DNA of 63,180 bases, taken from NCBI GenBank assembly GCA_964545075.1, contig CAZJFS010000006.1:1-63180 (forward strand), in the 5' to 3' direction. Shown here one piece after another: positions 16,162 to 24,899 of this stretch. A program made the position numbers and the translations under genes. The notes below the pieces were generated by a model. It saw nothing but the letters and a program-made list of their open reading frames with translations. It made no database searches and was not told the DNA's origin. Within the stretch, counting starts at the first letter, position 1; each line of letters starts with the position of its first letter. The stretch is from DAOPXV01 sp035352535 (lineage in GTDB: Bacteria; Muiribacteriota; UBA9980).

Positions 16162-16821
16162 ATGACCGACGACAAAGATAAAACTCCGCCGGCTTCTCAA
16201 AACGCAAATGTTAAGTCGATATGGCAGAAATCAAATCCTTTCGGAAAATTCGAATCTAAAAAAATACATAGGACCCAGGAAGATGAAGACAGGGAAAAGG
16301 CGGAAATAGCGGCCGCCGCAAAAAAAGCCGAGCCCAAGGTCGAAGAAATCCTCAATATTCCAACCAGCGAGCTGACCGAAGAGCAGATCGACGTCCTTAA
16401 AAAAAAGGGCAAATTGCCGACCGTTATAAAAGTGGTCGATTTTACGGGCTCCACGGAAGGGGCTTTGATAAAAATATTGATTTCCGTGAGAAATTGCGGA
16501 GATGCTCTTGCGCGCGACGTTAAGGTCAAGTGCATAGGCAACGCGAGGCTTAGAGCGGCATCAAGCCCGATGGCCCCGGTCGGAGACATAGTCACTAAAT
16601 CAAAGGGCGTGGCCCAATTCACTTATGAAATGCCCAACAATTTTTGCGAGGAATACGCTAACTTCGCCGTGTCGGCCGAAGCCGAAAATTCAAAAACTTT
16701 TTCACAGCTTTTTACCGTAAAAACGGGAAGGCGCCCGCTTTCAGCGTCCGAGATCATGCAGAAAGTCGAAGCGGAAGCGCGCGGCCAGAACAAAGTCAAG
16801 CCACCCGTCGGCGGCGGTTAA
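16162..16821 (+). CDS. Protein with an Ig-like/CARDB-like domain, function unknown
   Basis: A 219-residue protein without a signal peptide. The first 95 residues are Lys/Glu-rich and probably disordered or coiled. Residues about 95-205 look like a beta-sandwich of the CARDB/Ig type (VKVVDFTGSTEG, ISVRNCGDALARDVKVKC, VAQFTYEMPN), and a Gly/Pro tail ends the chain. CTGGAGG lies 8-10 nt before ATG 16162. The gene is divergent from the BMC operon and its 3' end overlaps the pseudopilin gene by 4 bp. The role is unknown; partner binding is the only reasonable suggestion. Confidence 0.75.
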   Translation: MTDDKDKTPPASQNANVKSIWQKSNPFGKFESKKIHRTQEDEDREKAEIAAAAKKAEPKVEEILNIPTSELTEEQIDVLKKKGKLPTVIKVVDFTGSTEGALIKILISVRNCGDALARDVKVKCIGNARLRAASSPMAPVGDIVTKSKGVAQFTYEMPNNFCEEYANFAVSAEAENSKTFSQLFTVKTGRRPLSASEIMQKVEAEARGQNKVKPPVGGG

Positions 16822-17183
16822 TTCTGCCTGGCGCCGTATTTTAATGAAACCCGCGGCATCGAGGCTTTAGGTATGCAATATATTTCAAATTTGACGGGAT
16901 CGAGTCTATAAGGCGAACCCCACGGATCAAGCGGCTTTGTAGCAAGGTACTTTCCGACGAGAGCGTCGATGGACGGCGGGTATTGCCCGCGCGTATCGAC
17001 ACGGTACATTTTTATGGCGTTCTTAATGCTTTCCAGATCCTGAGCGGCCCTGATGTGCCTCGCATCGTTCACGTTATTGTTGTAGTATATGGCGGCGAAC
17101 GACGCCAGAATGCTCATTATGGTAATCACCACGATAAGCTCTATCAGCGAAAAACCTTTTTCGGGATTATCGTATCGTTTCAT
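16818..17183 (-). CDS. Type II secretion/type IV pilus major pseudopilin-like protein
   Basis: The prepilin peptidase motif KGFSLIELIVVITIMSILAS starts near residue 9, with the cleavage site after Gly and Glu at +5, followed by the hydrophobic pilin helix. The remaining 85 residues resemble the GspG globular domain: DLESIKNAIKMYRVDTRGQYP, then LDPWGSPYRLDPVK, the DPWGxPY signature of GspG. It would be processed by PilD and assembled into a pseudopilus or a pilus at the inner membrane. At 121 residues it is slightly short. No secretion ATPase or secretin lies in the window, so this is an orphan pseudopilin gene. Confidence 0.9.
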   Translation of the reverse strand: MKRYDNPEKGFSLIELIVVITIMSILASFAAIYYNNNVNDARHIRAAQDLESIKNAIKMYRVDTRGQYPPSIDALVGKYLATKPLDPWGSPYRLDPVKFEIYCIPKASMPRVSLKYGARQN

Positions 17184-17229
17184 ATTTTTTCCTCCGGCGC
17201 CCCCGGCGTCATTCTGACTCCCTATTTAA

Positions 17230-17258
17230 ATATTAGCACAACGTGACCCGTTAATCAA
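17230..17258 (-). promoter_or_regulatory. Probable promoter of the pseudopilin gene
   Basis: On the minus strand TTGATT (17253-17258), 17 bp, TAATAT (17230-17235), about 47 nt before ATG 17183. Confidence 0.55.
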
Positions 17259-17317
17259 TAGCGCCAGCTTTATTTTTTCCATACCCATAAGCAATTCCAA
17301 TTTTCATGAAGATTTTA

Positions 17318-18643
17318 TCACCTGGAACCCGAAGGCGTGTGGATTGAGCAAGATACAAAACCCGCCGCGTCAAGCGAATATTTTCCGCCGTCAGGGCACT
17401 CGGGAATATCGCGCAGATAGCGTTTTTTTATAAGATCATTGATCGCTTTAACATCGATCGTTCCAACCTCTTCAGTATCGCTGATATCGTTTATAAATAT
17501 GGCGTAGTCTAAAATTCTTCTGTTCTCGGAACAGATATTGCGCCGATATTTTCCGCGAAGGTCCTTCAGATTGAATATTTTATCGGTAAATAGGGGAAGA
17601 CTGCCATGGATCGGACACGTTACGTGGTTGACGTAATTGGTATAATATTTTCCGGTTTCGGGGCATCGAAGTTCGGTGCCTTCAAAAAAACTGAATAATT
17701 TCTTGTTCGAGAACTCTTCATAAGCGATAAGATATTCGCTCGGTGAAAACGCGGCTTCCGAAGTTTCCGAAGCCGTCAGTTTTTTCATCTCTACGTTGAA
17801 ATTTATGGCCGTCTCCACTATAAACGTTTTTAAATTACATAGTATTTCCGATTCTACCGTAAATCTTTCAAATTTATCCAGTTTGGAATTTTTCAATATT
17901 TTGAAAATATTCGACAGATAATTCGATGAAAGATTAGCGTCATCCTGTTTCAGGTACATTTTAAACAGTCTGAAATTTGACATCAGGTGGTCTTTTTTCA
18001 TTGAAACCGCGGTAGTATAATACTTTATCGCCTCGGTTTCCTTGCCGTTCGATTCGTATAAAACCCCCATATTATAAACCGGCGCCACGAGCTTTCTGTC
18101 AACGAGCATGGCGGTCTTGAATTCGACTTCCGCTTCCGCCGCGAAACCGAGCGCGTGAAAGCAGGTTCCAAGCGAATCGTGAAAGTTGGCGTTGTTAGGC
18201 TGAAGTTCCACGGCCTTTTTCAGCAGTTGAAGCCCCATGGTAGCCGTAGCGGGACGTTTGGCGTATATAACGCCAAGGTTATTCAAAGCATCCGCAAAAT
18301 CAGGATTTAATTTTAACGCCGCTTTAAATTCGAATATGGCTTCGTCGTATTTTTGAAGCCGCATTTTGGCATATCCCAAGTTATTATAAGCCTCGGCGAA
18401 TTCATACCCGGATTCGGCGATCTTTCGAAACACGGCCTCGGCGGCTTCAAAATTCATATCGTTTATGTAATCGACGCCGGTCTTATAAAGCTTTCTTATA
18501 TCTTCGCGCGTTTCACAACTCGCGTTTTCTATTAAAACGAAAGACAACCCAGCCGCCATAAAAAATAAAAAAGCATAAAAGAAGTATCTTTGATATGCTT
18601 TTTGAAATATATTCACGTTTATATTATTTTTTTTTATTTTCAT
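17318..18643 (-). CDS. Exported TPR protein with two C-terminal Cys/His motifs
   Basis: The start is ATG 18643 rather than the upstream in-frame ATG 18730, which lies inside the HEAT gene. An N-terminal hydrophobic helix (YFFYAFLFFMAAGLSFVLIE) is a signal anchor or signal peptide. Six or so TPRs follow (about residues 40-260), for example AEAYNNLGYAKMRLQKYDEA. The C-terminal 130 residues carry two similar motifs, CPETGKYYTNYVNHVTCPIH and CPDGGKYSLDAAGFVSCSIH, each with two Cys and a His that could bind zinc or form disulfides. Such motifs occur in pseudopilin-associated proteins of deep-branching bacteria. It lies 7 bp after the HEAT gene; a link to the pseudopilin next door is an inference. 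Confidence 0.8.
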   Translation of the reverse strand: MKIKKNNINVNIFQKAYQRYFFYAFLFFMAAGLSFVLIENASCETREDIRKLYKTGVDYINDMNFEAAEAVFRKIAESGYEFAEAYNNLGYAKMRLQKYDEAIFEFKAALKLNPDFADALNNLGVIYAKRPATATMGLQLLKKAVELQPNNANFHDSLGTCFHALGFAAEAEVEFKTAMLVDRKLVAPVYNMGVLYESNGKETEAIKYYTTAVSMKKDHLMSNFRLFKMYLKQDDANLSSNYLSNIFKILKNSKLDKFERFTVESEILCNLKTFIVETAINFNVEMKKLTASETSEAAFSPSEYLIAYEEFSNKKLFSFFEGTELRCPETGKYYTNYVNHVTCPIHGSLPLFTDKIFNLKDLRGKYRRNICSENRRILDYAIFINDISDTEEVGTIDVKAINDLIKKRYLRDIPECPDGGKYSLDAAGFVSCSIHTPSGSR

Positions 18644-18650
18644 GCGGTTA

Positions 18651-19619
18651 TCAGTTGCTTGATATTGCCTTTTTTTGCTGGATCTTATCAATGGTCGCTT
18701 CAGTATGCTGACGGATATCGCCGTTCTCATCGTTTAAAAGCGGGATCAGAAGCTTGAGACAATCGGGCGTCGCTATCTCGCCAAGCACCGAAATTATATT
18801 CATTTTAAGGCTGTCCGAAAGTTTTGATTTTAAAAGTTTCTCAAGATGCGGTATCGTTTTCGAACCTTTTTTCAAAAGCGATTTTATGGCATTTTTAACC
18901 ACGAACCAGCAATCGTCATCCAGCGCGGCCAATAGATATTTTACGCTATCCTCATATTCGATAACGCCGAAAACATATGCGGCAGAGGCTCTCATCCAGT
19001 CATCTTTCGAGCGTATCATGTTCTTCAGAACTTCTATCGCTTTGGACTCGCCCATTTTAAAGAGAGCTTTGACGGTATTGGCTTTTACTCGGTTATTTTC
19101 GTCGTCCAGAAGCGGTATGAAATGTTCTTTTATGTTAGCGCTGGAAGAGCCGGCTATATTTTCTATAGCCTCAACGGCGTTCGCGCGTACGCGGGCGTTG
19201 GAATCCTTAAGATATAGCGTAAGTATTGGAATGACCTTGGCACCGCCGAGTTCGCCGAGAGCTTTTATAAGGGTCGCCCTTACCTTTTCGCTATCTTCGT
19301 TTTCAAGAAATTTCGTAAGCAGCTCAATGTGCTTCTTATCGCGGAACTGGCATATGCCTTCAACCGCGTGAACCCTTACCCACTCTGAAGAATCGGCGAG
19401 CGCTCGTATAAGATGCTCGACGATCTTTTTATCATTGAAGGATTTCAGAGATACCACTGTCGCTATGCGCACCTGTATATTGTCGTCGTCCAGAAGTTCA
19501 ATAAGGCCGGAAAGGGCTTCTTTTATCTTTTTTTCACCGGCCGTTTTAGCGGCGATGAAACGCTCCACCCAATCTTCGCTTTTAAGGCCTTTGATAATTT
19601 CGTTCGGAGTTGAAAGCAT
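18651..19619 (-). CDS. HEAT-repeat protein
   Basis: This 322-residue soluble solenoid has about ten HEAT repeats with (V/I)RxxAxxA(L/I)xxIx cores, such as RVRANAVEAIENIAG and RVKANTVKALFKMGE. It is a shorter paralogue of the 696-residue protein at 6358-8448, and both share the ASAA(F/Y)(A/V)(L/F)G(E/V)I segment. No catalytic residues, signal or membrane helix were seen. It lies between apt (21 bp upstream) and the exported TPR gene (7 bp downstream) on the same strand and is probably cotranscribed with them. The partner is unknown. Confidence 0.87.
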   Translation of the reverse strand: MLSTPNEIIKGLKSEDWVERFIAAKTAGEKKIKEALSGLIELLDDDNIQVRIATVVSLKSFNDKKIVEHLIRALADSSEWVRVHAVEGICQFRDKKHIELLTKFLENEDSEKVRATLIKALGELGGAKVIPILTLYLKDSNARVRANAVEAIENIAGSSSANIKEHFIPLLDDENNRVKANTVKALFKMGESKAIEVLKNMIRSKDDWMRASAAYVFGVIEYEDSVKYLLAALDDDCWFVVKNAIKSLLKKGSKTIPHLEKLLKSKLSDSLKMNIISVLGEIATPDCLKLLIPLLNDENGDIRQHTEATIDKIQQKKAISSN

Positions 19620-19640
19620 TTTGACGCTCCTGATTTGAAA

Positions 19641-20165
19641 TTAATAAGTTATTAGAGAATTTACCCTGCGTTCTTTTAGCAGGTTCCTTCCATTCAAAAA
19701 GGAAAGTTCGATAACGAAATGAACGGAATCAACCGTTCCTCCGGCTTTTTCTATAAGTTCACACGAGGCCTTGGCGGTCCCGCCCGTCGCCAGAAGATCA
19801 TCCACTAAAACGGCGCGCGAGCCGGTAGAAAAGGCATCGGTATGTATTTCGAGGCTGTCCTCGCCATATTCAAGAGCATATTTAACCTGGAAAGTTTCCC
19901 ACGGAAGCTTTCCGGCTTTTCTTATAGGCACGAACCCTTTTTTCAGTCTCGCGGCGACCGCCGAAGCGAAGATAAAGCCGCGCGATTCGATGCCGCATAT
20001 CATGTCGACTTTCGACGCGTCAATGTTTTTACATATTGTTTCAATTGTAAGATCAAAGCCGGCCGGATCTTTCAGCATCGGCGTTATATCCTTGAACATT
20101 ATGCCTGGTTTAGGAAAATCAGGAACGTTTCTTATCAATTTTTTAATCTGTTCCAAAGTTTTCAC
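19641..20165 (-). CDS. apt: Adenine phosphoribosyltransferase
   Basis: Salvages adenine with PRPP to AMP in the cytoplasm. The 174 residues match the family. The N-terminal FPKPGIMFKDITPML and the PRPP-binding loop AVLVDDLLATGGTA are diagnostic; GIESRGFIFASAVA and RKAGKLPWE complete the active site. The start overlaps the recJ stop by 4 bp, an arrangement seen in many genomes where recJ and apt neighbour each other. Together with adenosine deaminase and DeoB/DeoC it gives the window a purine-salvage and nucleoside-degradation theme. Confidence 0.97.
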   Translation of the reverse strand: MKTLEQIKKLIRNVPDFPKPGIMFKDITPMLKDPAGFDLTIETICKNIDASKVDMICGIESRGFIFASAVAARLKKGFVPIRKAGKLPWETFQVKYALEYGEDSLEIHTDAFSTGSRAVLVDDLLATGGTAKASCELIEKAGGTVDSVHFVIELSFLNGRNLLKERRVNSLITY

Positions 20166-22276
20166 CTCTTATTAGATTTGTTGTTTCCCGGCATGCTTAA
20201 ATTATATATTTTTTCGATCATAACCTGTGATTTTTTTATCAATTCGGTCATAAGGTCTTGCGTCCTGACGTTTTCAACATCGATAGCCTGCTTGAAATTT
20301 TCAACCGCTTTTTCATAATTTCCAAGGCATTTGAAAACAAGGCCTATGTTATAATATAAGGAGGGATCGCGTTCCAGCTCAAGCGCTTTAAGATAAAATT
20401 CATAGGCTTTTTCATAGTTTTTTTTCAAAAAATACTGGTTACCTATGTTTTTAAGATCGAACATACGGGCGACCGCGCTTTTTGCGAATGTACCGCCCGT
20501 CGTAGCCGCGCCTTCAGCATCCGCGGCCCGGGACGCCTGAGCTTCGTCTTCAGCAAACTCAAAATTATTTGATTTATTGAAACGGATATCTTTTATCTTC
20601 ATCTGGATCTTTTTCTGGCCTTCCCAGAAAGTGAAATCATCGAGTTCAAAAACGAGATTGACCGACTGAGCCGGCGAAATTATTTTTTCATCATAAGAAC
20701 CCATGTTAAAGCCAATTCCTTCAACCGTGCAACCTGAATTTTTAACTTTTATAAGAAGATGCGAAGCCACTCCGCCTATCTTTTTGTGCTCGGATATGGA
20801 TACGTTCTTAACGTAAAAAAGCGGTTTCGGGTTTTGCTGGCCGAAAGGCTTTAAAAGGGTTATCTCGTTTAAAAGATCCGGCGTAATGCTTTTAAGCTTT
20901 ATTTCAGAATCGATTTTAAGCGTCGGTATAAGATCGTCAGGCTTGATGGTTTCCTCGGCAAGCTGGTTTATCTTTTTTCTGAAAATATCTATTTTTGAAA
21001 ATTCTATTGAAAATCCCGCCGCCAGTTTATGCCCGCCGAATCTTTTTAAAATATCGGAGCAGTTGTTCAACGCGTCGACAATCGAAAACGAATTTATGGA
21101 CCGCGCGGAGCCCACGCAGTTATCGTCATCTTCGATCGATATCAATATGGTCGGTTTGTAGTATTTTTCCTTTATTTTCGAAGCGACGATACCTATGACG
21201 CCGACATGCCATTTATCGGAAGCGAGCATAATAACGTTGTCATGGTGAGAACCCTTCAGCTGTTCTTCGACATCGATCAATATCTCATTTTCAAGCGATT
21301 GCCTTTTCTGGTTTTCGCCGTTTAAAACCTGAACGTACTGCATGGCTTCGCTATAACTCTCCGTTAAGAACATTTTCAAAGCCACGTTCGGATCGCCTAT
21401 TCTTCCGGCCGCGTTTATTCTCGGAGCAATTATGTAGCCTATATGGGTCGTATTAATTTCAGCGTCCTTGAGGTTGAGAGTGTCTAAAAGCGCTTTTATT
21501 CCTAAATTTTTAGTGTTTTTAAACATCTTTATGCCATATTTGGTAAGAATACGGTTCTCGTCGACGAGCGGCGCAATGTCGGCCACCGTTCCAAGAGCTA
21601 CGAGATCAAGATAATCGTTTGCAGATATATTATCATAATATTTTTCGAGCGCGCACGCAAGTTTGTATGCCACGCCAACGCCCGCGAGCATTTTATACGG
21701 GTAAGCGCAATCGGATTGTTTGGGGTTTAATATCGCGAAAGCTTCAGGAAGTTTTTGAGAAACTTCATGGTGATCGGTTATTATCGCATCGAGCCCGAGC
21801 TTGTTGGCATAGGCGATCTCGATAAAATTAGAAATACCGCAATCGACGGAAATTATCAATGATATCCCGTCGTTCTTCGCGTTCAATATGTCGTTCTCGT
21901 TAAGACCGTAGCCGCCTTCTATGCGGTTCGGTATAAAATAGCTCGCTTCAATGCCGAGAGTTTTCAATATTTTGTAAAGAAGAGCCGTGGAGGTTATTCC
22001 ATCCACATCGTAGTCGCCGAATATTCTTACCTTTTCTTTACGGTCGACGGCAAGTTTGATCCTTTCACAAGCTTTTTCCATATCCTTCATTTTGAAAGGG
22101 TCATAAACGTCAGTGAGCTTGCTGTTTAAAAAAAGGTGAGCCGAACCTGCACTCGCGATATTTCTGTTGATGAGAAGCTTCGCCAGTATCGGTGAAATGT
22201 TAAGATTTTCTGTTAAATTACTTATAAGTTCCTTGTCTTCCGGAAAGAATTCTAGCCGCTTTTCAATTAATTTCAT
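20162..22276 (-). CDS. recJ: Single-strand DNA exonuclease RecJ with a C-terminal TPR module
   Basis: RecJ degrades single-stranded DNA 5' to 3' in recombination and mismatch repair. The DHH-family motifs are present: IFGDYDVDGITSTALLYKIL, DCGISN, TDHHEV and LDLVALGTVADIAPL, followed by the DHHA1 motif FGGHKLAAGFSI and an OB-type domain (about 460-570). After a short linker, residues about 600-700 contain two to three TPRs (IGNQYFLKKNYEKAYEFYL, YYNIGLVFKCLGNYEKAVE). A TPR tail is not standard in RecJ and could recruit a partner. GAAGGAAC precedes ATG 22276; the promoter is at 22310-22338. Confidence 0.95.
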   Translation of the reverse strand: MKLIEKRLEFFPEDKELISNLTENLNISPILAKLLINRNIASAGSAHLFLNSKLTDVYDPFKMKDMEKACERIKLAVDRKEKVRIFGDYDVDGITSTALLYKILKTLGIEASYFIPNRIEGGYGLNENDILNAKNDGISLIISVDCGISNFIEIAYANKLGLDAIITDHHEVSQKLPEAFAILNPKQSDCAYPYKMLAGVGVAYKLACALEKYYDNISANDYLDLVALGTVADIAPLVDENRILTKYGIKMFKNTKNLGIKALLDTLNLKDAEINTTHIGYIIAPRINAAGRIGDPNVALKMFLTESYSEAMQYVQVLNGENQKRQSLENEILIDVEEQLKGSHHDNVIMLASDKWHVGVIGIVASKIKEKYYKPTILISIEDDDNCVGSARSINSFSIVDALNNCSDILKRFGGHKLAAGFSIEFSKIDIFRKKINQLAEETIKPDDLIPTLKIDSEIKLKSITPDLLNEITLLKPFGQQNPKPLFYVKNVSISEHKKIGGVASHLLIKVKNSGCTVEGIGFNMGSYDEKIISPAQSVNLVFELDDFTFWEGQKKIQMKIKDIRFNKSNNFEFAEDEAQASRAADAEGAATTGGTFAKSAVARMFDLKNIGNQYFLKKNYEKAYEFYLKALELERDPSLYYNIGLVFKCLGNYEKAVENFKQAIDVENVRTQDLMTELIKKSQVMIEKIYNLSMPGNNKSNKR

Positions 22277-22309
22277 TGTTCCTTCTAAATTATTAAAAAA
22301 TTTGAGTTT

Positions 22310-22338
22310 ATTATATCAAAAAAAAAAGAAATAAACAA
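22310..22338 (-). promoter_or_regulatory. Promoter of recJ-apt-HEAT-TPR
   Basis: Minus strand TTGTTT (22333-22338), 17 bp, TATAAT (22310-22315). It overlaps the AT-rich hairpin at 22322-22367. Confidence 0.55.
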
Positions 22339-22367
22339 GAAGTATTTTTCCTGCTTATTTCTTTTTT
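22322..22367. terminator. AT-rich hairpin, possible terminator
   Basis: AAAAAAGAAATAA and TTATTTCTTTTTT are inverted copies around a 20-nt loop, with T-runs on both strands. It could end the small minus-strand frame at 22395-22520, but it also overlaps the recJ promoter. Confidence 0.4.
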
Positions 22368-22394
22368 CAGATATTAACCTTAGTGAATTTTTGT

Positions 22395-22520
22395 TTAATG
22401 GTTCATGCTTTTTTTATAAAAAAGGTCTATTATTTTAAAAACACTTATATTTAAAAAATAACTGGCCGTTACGGGTATTATAAATATCAGCATAACAAGC
22501 GAAAAAATTTCCGAAAGCAC
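22395..22520 (-). CDS. Possible 41-residue single-span membrane peptide
   Basis: From a GTG at 22520 the frame reads VLSEIFSLVMLIFIIPVTAS followed by YFLNISVFKIIDLFYKKSMNH and a stop. It has one clear hydrophobic span and a basic C-terminal end, and its codon use resembles the neighbours. There is no ATG and no good Shine-Dalgarno, so it may be the tail of a lost gene. It sits in the 735-bp gap upstream of recJ (22277-23011), which otherwise holds promoters and a second weak frame at 22699-22887. Confidence 0.25.
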   Translation of the reverse strand: MLSEIFSLVMLIFIIPVTASYFLNISVFKIIDLFYKKSMNH

Positions 22521-22698
22521 CGATTTATCACCACTTTTACTTTAAAATTAACTGCTTAATCGAAGCTATATATCGGCAGAAACTGAAATTATTTTATCAA
22601 AAAACGTAATTTATTTCAATCAAAATTTTAATGCGGATATTTTTACAGAGAACCATAATGAAGTCAATCCGGCATCCGATAATTAAAATATTAAACCA

Positions 22699-22887
22699 AT
22701 GGCACGAGGCATCAAAATAATGATAAACGCTGTAAATATAACCAAGACATACGAGATCGGACCATATACGGAGCTTGTCGCCAATATAAAAGACGGCGGA
22801 TGCCTTAAATTCGCCACCGTCACAAACATAAAACCTTCTAAAGAGCCTATCACGGGTTCCGGCATAAAAATAAATGTCCTCGCCTAA
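22699..22887 (+). CDS. Possible small protein or gene remnant
   Basis: A 62-residue frame whose composition looks protein-like, with beta-rich segments such as YEIGPYTELVANIKDGG and VTNIKPSKEP. No Shine-Dalgarno precedes either ATG (22699, 22720), and no family was recognised. It may be the end of a decayed extracellular protein. It precedes the C25 peptidase gene on the same strand, but a strong promoter lies between them. Confidence 0.25.
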   Translation: MARGIKIMINAVNITKTYEIGPYTELVANIKDGGCLKFATVTNIKPSKEPITGSGIKINVLA

Positions 22888-22924
22888 AATTTAAAATTCT
22901 CCTTCTTTATTTCAATTTTTTTTA

Positions 22925-22953
22925 TTGAGTAATTTTACCTAATGTGATAAAAT
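22925..22953 (+). promoter_or_regulatory. Sigma-70 promoter of the C25 peptidase gene
   Basis: TTGAGT (22925-22930), 17 bp, TAAAAT (22948-22953), about 60 nt before the start. Confidence 0.65.
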
Positions 22954-23011
22954 TAAGTCATATTATTTAAGATATAACACCTCAATAAATAAAAAATCAG
23001 GGGGAGATGTT

Positions 23012-24862
23012 TTGAGTATGAAGAAAACCTTTCTTTTTATGGCCCTTTTTATTATTGTTTCAGTTCAGGCCGCTTTTGCGGGAGAGCTTGTTTTTAATTT
23101 TGAAAAGCCGGAACTTATCAAATCTAAAATTTATACCGACGTAAAACTCGGCGATCTTCCGCTTTCTTATGAACCCGAAATGCCCATACTTCCGTTCAGG
23201 CCCGTCCAGATTATGCTCCCTCCCGGAAAAACAGCTTCAAATGTTGAAGTCGTGTCCGGAAAATTGACGGAAATAGAAGAATCGCACCTTTTAAGACCCG
23301 CCGGGTTCAATATTCCGCTTTCCTTTCAAAAATTCGCTGAAGAACGCAGAAAAAGAATAGCCCTCATCAACGGCGGAAAAGAACCCGTTTTCAAATACAA
23401 ATACAGCGGACTCTATCCCGCTTCGCCAATGTCGAATTTTTCCATTCAGTCCGGGCGCGGTTATAAAATACTCGTCCTCAACGTTCACCCGGTTTTTTAT
23501 CAGGCCGAAACGGGAAAAATTTATTATTGTTCACAAATGACTGTAAAATATGATGTGATCGACGCCAACACAAATAAAATGCTTGCCACGAACGTGCGCG
23601 ACATAGAATCAGACCGTGAAACGATAAAAGCGCTCGTTGAAAACCCCGAAATGGTGAGCGAATACAAACCTAAGACCATAAAAGACAAGAAAATTGACTA
23701 CATAATAATTACTTCGAAAAATTTTATCGCTCTGAAAGGCGATTTCACGCTTAAAACTTTCGCCGAATTTCTCGTTAAAAAAGGCCTTGTCGTTGAAACG
23801 GCAGCTATCGAGGATATAACAGCTTCATCGTCAGGCAAGGACAACGCCGAAAAACTCAGAAATTTTTTGAGAAAAAAATATAACGACAATAATCTTAAAT
23901 ATGCGCTTCTCGCCGGCGGCGGCCTTTCAAAAGCCCCGATCATTCCGGTCAGAACGCTCCACGCCGGTTTCACATGGGACGGTCAGAACTTCGATCAGGA
24001 ACTTCCGGCGGACACTTATTACGCAAATCTTGACGGATCTTTTGATGGAAACGGAAACGGCATATATGGCGAACCAAATGACGGCGATAACGGAGCGGAT
24101 ATAGATATGATCTCCGAACTTTCGGTCGGCCGCGCTCCCGTTGAAAACGCCATACAAATAGAAAACTTTGTTAAAAAAACCATGGCCGCTTACGATTATG
24201 CTGACGCCGCCGATTTTGGAAAAGTCCTTTTCTCGGGCGAAAACCTTTTCCCCGGAATATTCGGGTCTTCTTATATGGGCGAGATTGAAAATGGCTCCTC
24301 GACGCACGGCTTTACAACCTGCGGATACCCGGCGGCTTATCCCAGAACATCCCTTCAGGACACACCGAATAAAAAATGGTCGTCGACGGATATGATAAAC
24401 ACATTGAACTCAGGCATTTATATTATAAACCACATAGGCCATTCGAGCGTCACCAGCAACATGCGCCTTTCATCGTGGAATCTTTCCAAGCTCGTCAATT
24501 CAAAATATTATCTCTTATACACTCAGGGTTGCTATTGCGGAAGATTTACCGATAACGGATGCATACTCGCGAGTCATGTCACGATGTTCGGCGGAGCGTA
24601 CGCTGTCATTGGAAATTCATCCTACGGCCTGGGGCCCGAAGACCCGGACCCGGACACGAACGTCGTCACGCGCGGCGCTTCAGAATATTTCCACAGGCAG
24701 TTCACGAACGCCGTTTTCGCCCAGGGTAAAAACCGCCTCGGAGACGCCAACCAGGCTTCCAAAGAGGCAAATATAAAATTCATGGGGCACGGCACCACCC
24801 GCTGGGTTTATTATGAGCTTAACCTGCTCGGAGACCCGTATCTTCCATTGAAAATAAAGTAG
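23012..24862 (+). CDS. Secreted peptidase family C25 (gingipain-like)
   Basis: A Sec signal peptide (KKTFLFMALFIIVSVQAAFA) is followed by a propeptide of about 190 residues and a C25 catalytic domain. Catalytic His lies in NHIGHSS and Cys in YTQGCYCGRF; the Asp-rich DGNGNGIYGEPNDGDNGADID segment probably binds calcium. C25 enzymes are secreted cysteine endopeptidases. At 616 residues it ends right after the catalytic domain, without the C-terminal sorting domain of type IX secretion, so another export route is implied. GGGGAG lies 6 nt before TTG 23012 and 12 nt before ATG 23018; both are possible starts, giving a two-residue difference. Confidence 0.88.
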   Translation: MSMKKTFLFMALFIIVSVQAAFAGELVFNFEKPELIKSKIYTDVKLGDLPLSYEPEMPILPFRPVQIMLPPGKTASNVEVVSGKLTEIEESHLLRPAGFNIPLSFQKFAEERRKRIALINGGKEPVFKYKYSGLYPASPMSNFSIQSGRGYKILVLNVHPVFYQAETGKIYYCSQMTVKYDVIDANTNKMLATNVRDIESDRETIKALVENPEMVSEYKPKTIKDKKIDYIIITSKNFIALKGDFTLKTFAEFLVKKGLVVETAAIEDITASSSGKDNAEKLRNFLRKKYNDNNLKYALLAGGGLSKAPIIPVRTLHAGFTWDGQNFDQELPADTYYANLDGSFDGNGNGIYGEPNDGDNGADIDMISELSVGRAPVENAIQIENFVKKTMAAYDYADAADFGKVLFSGENLFPGIFGSSYMGEIENGSSTHGFTTCGYPAAYPRTSLQDTPNKKWSSTDMINTLNSGIYIINHIGHSSVTSNMRLSSWNLSKLVNSKYYLLYTQGCYCGRFTDNGCILASHVTMFGGAYAVIGNSSYGLGPEDPDPDTNVVTRGASEYFHRQFTNAVFAQGKNRLGDANQASKEANIKFMGHGTTRWVYYELNLLGDPYLPLKIK

Positions 24863-24899
24863 AACATTATAAAAATTTTAAAAAAAGGATGAGCTTTAT

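Noticed and set aside
18644..18730. Upstream extension of the exported TPR protein to ATG 18730
   Set aside because: It would overlap the HEAT gene by 80 bp and put 29 basic residues before the signal segment; ATG 18643 lies 7 bp after the HEAT stop.
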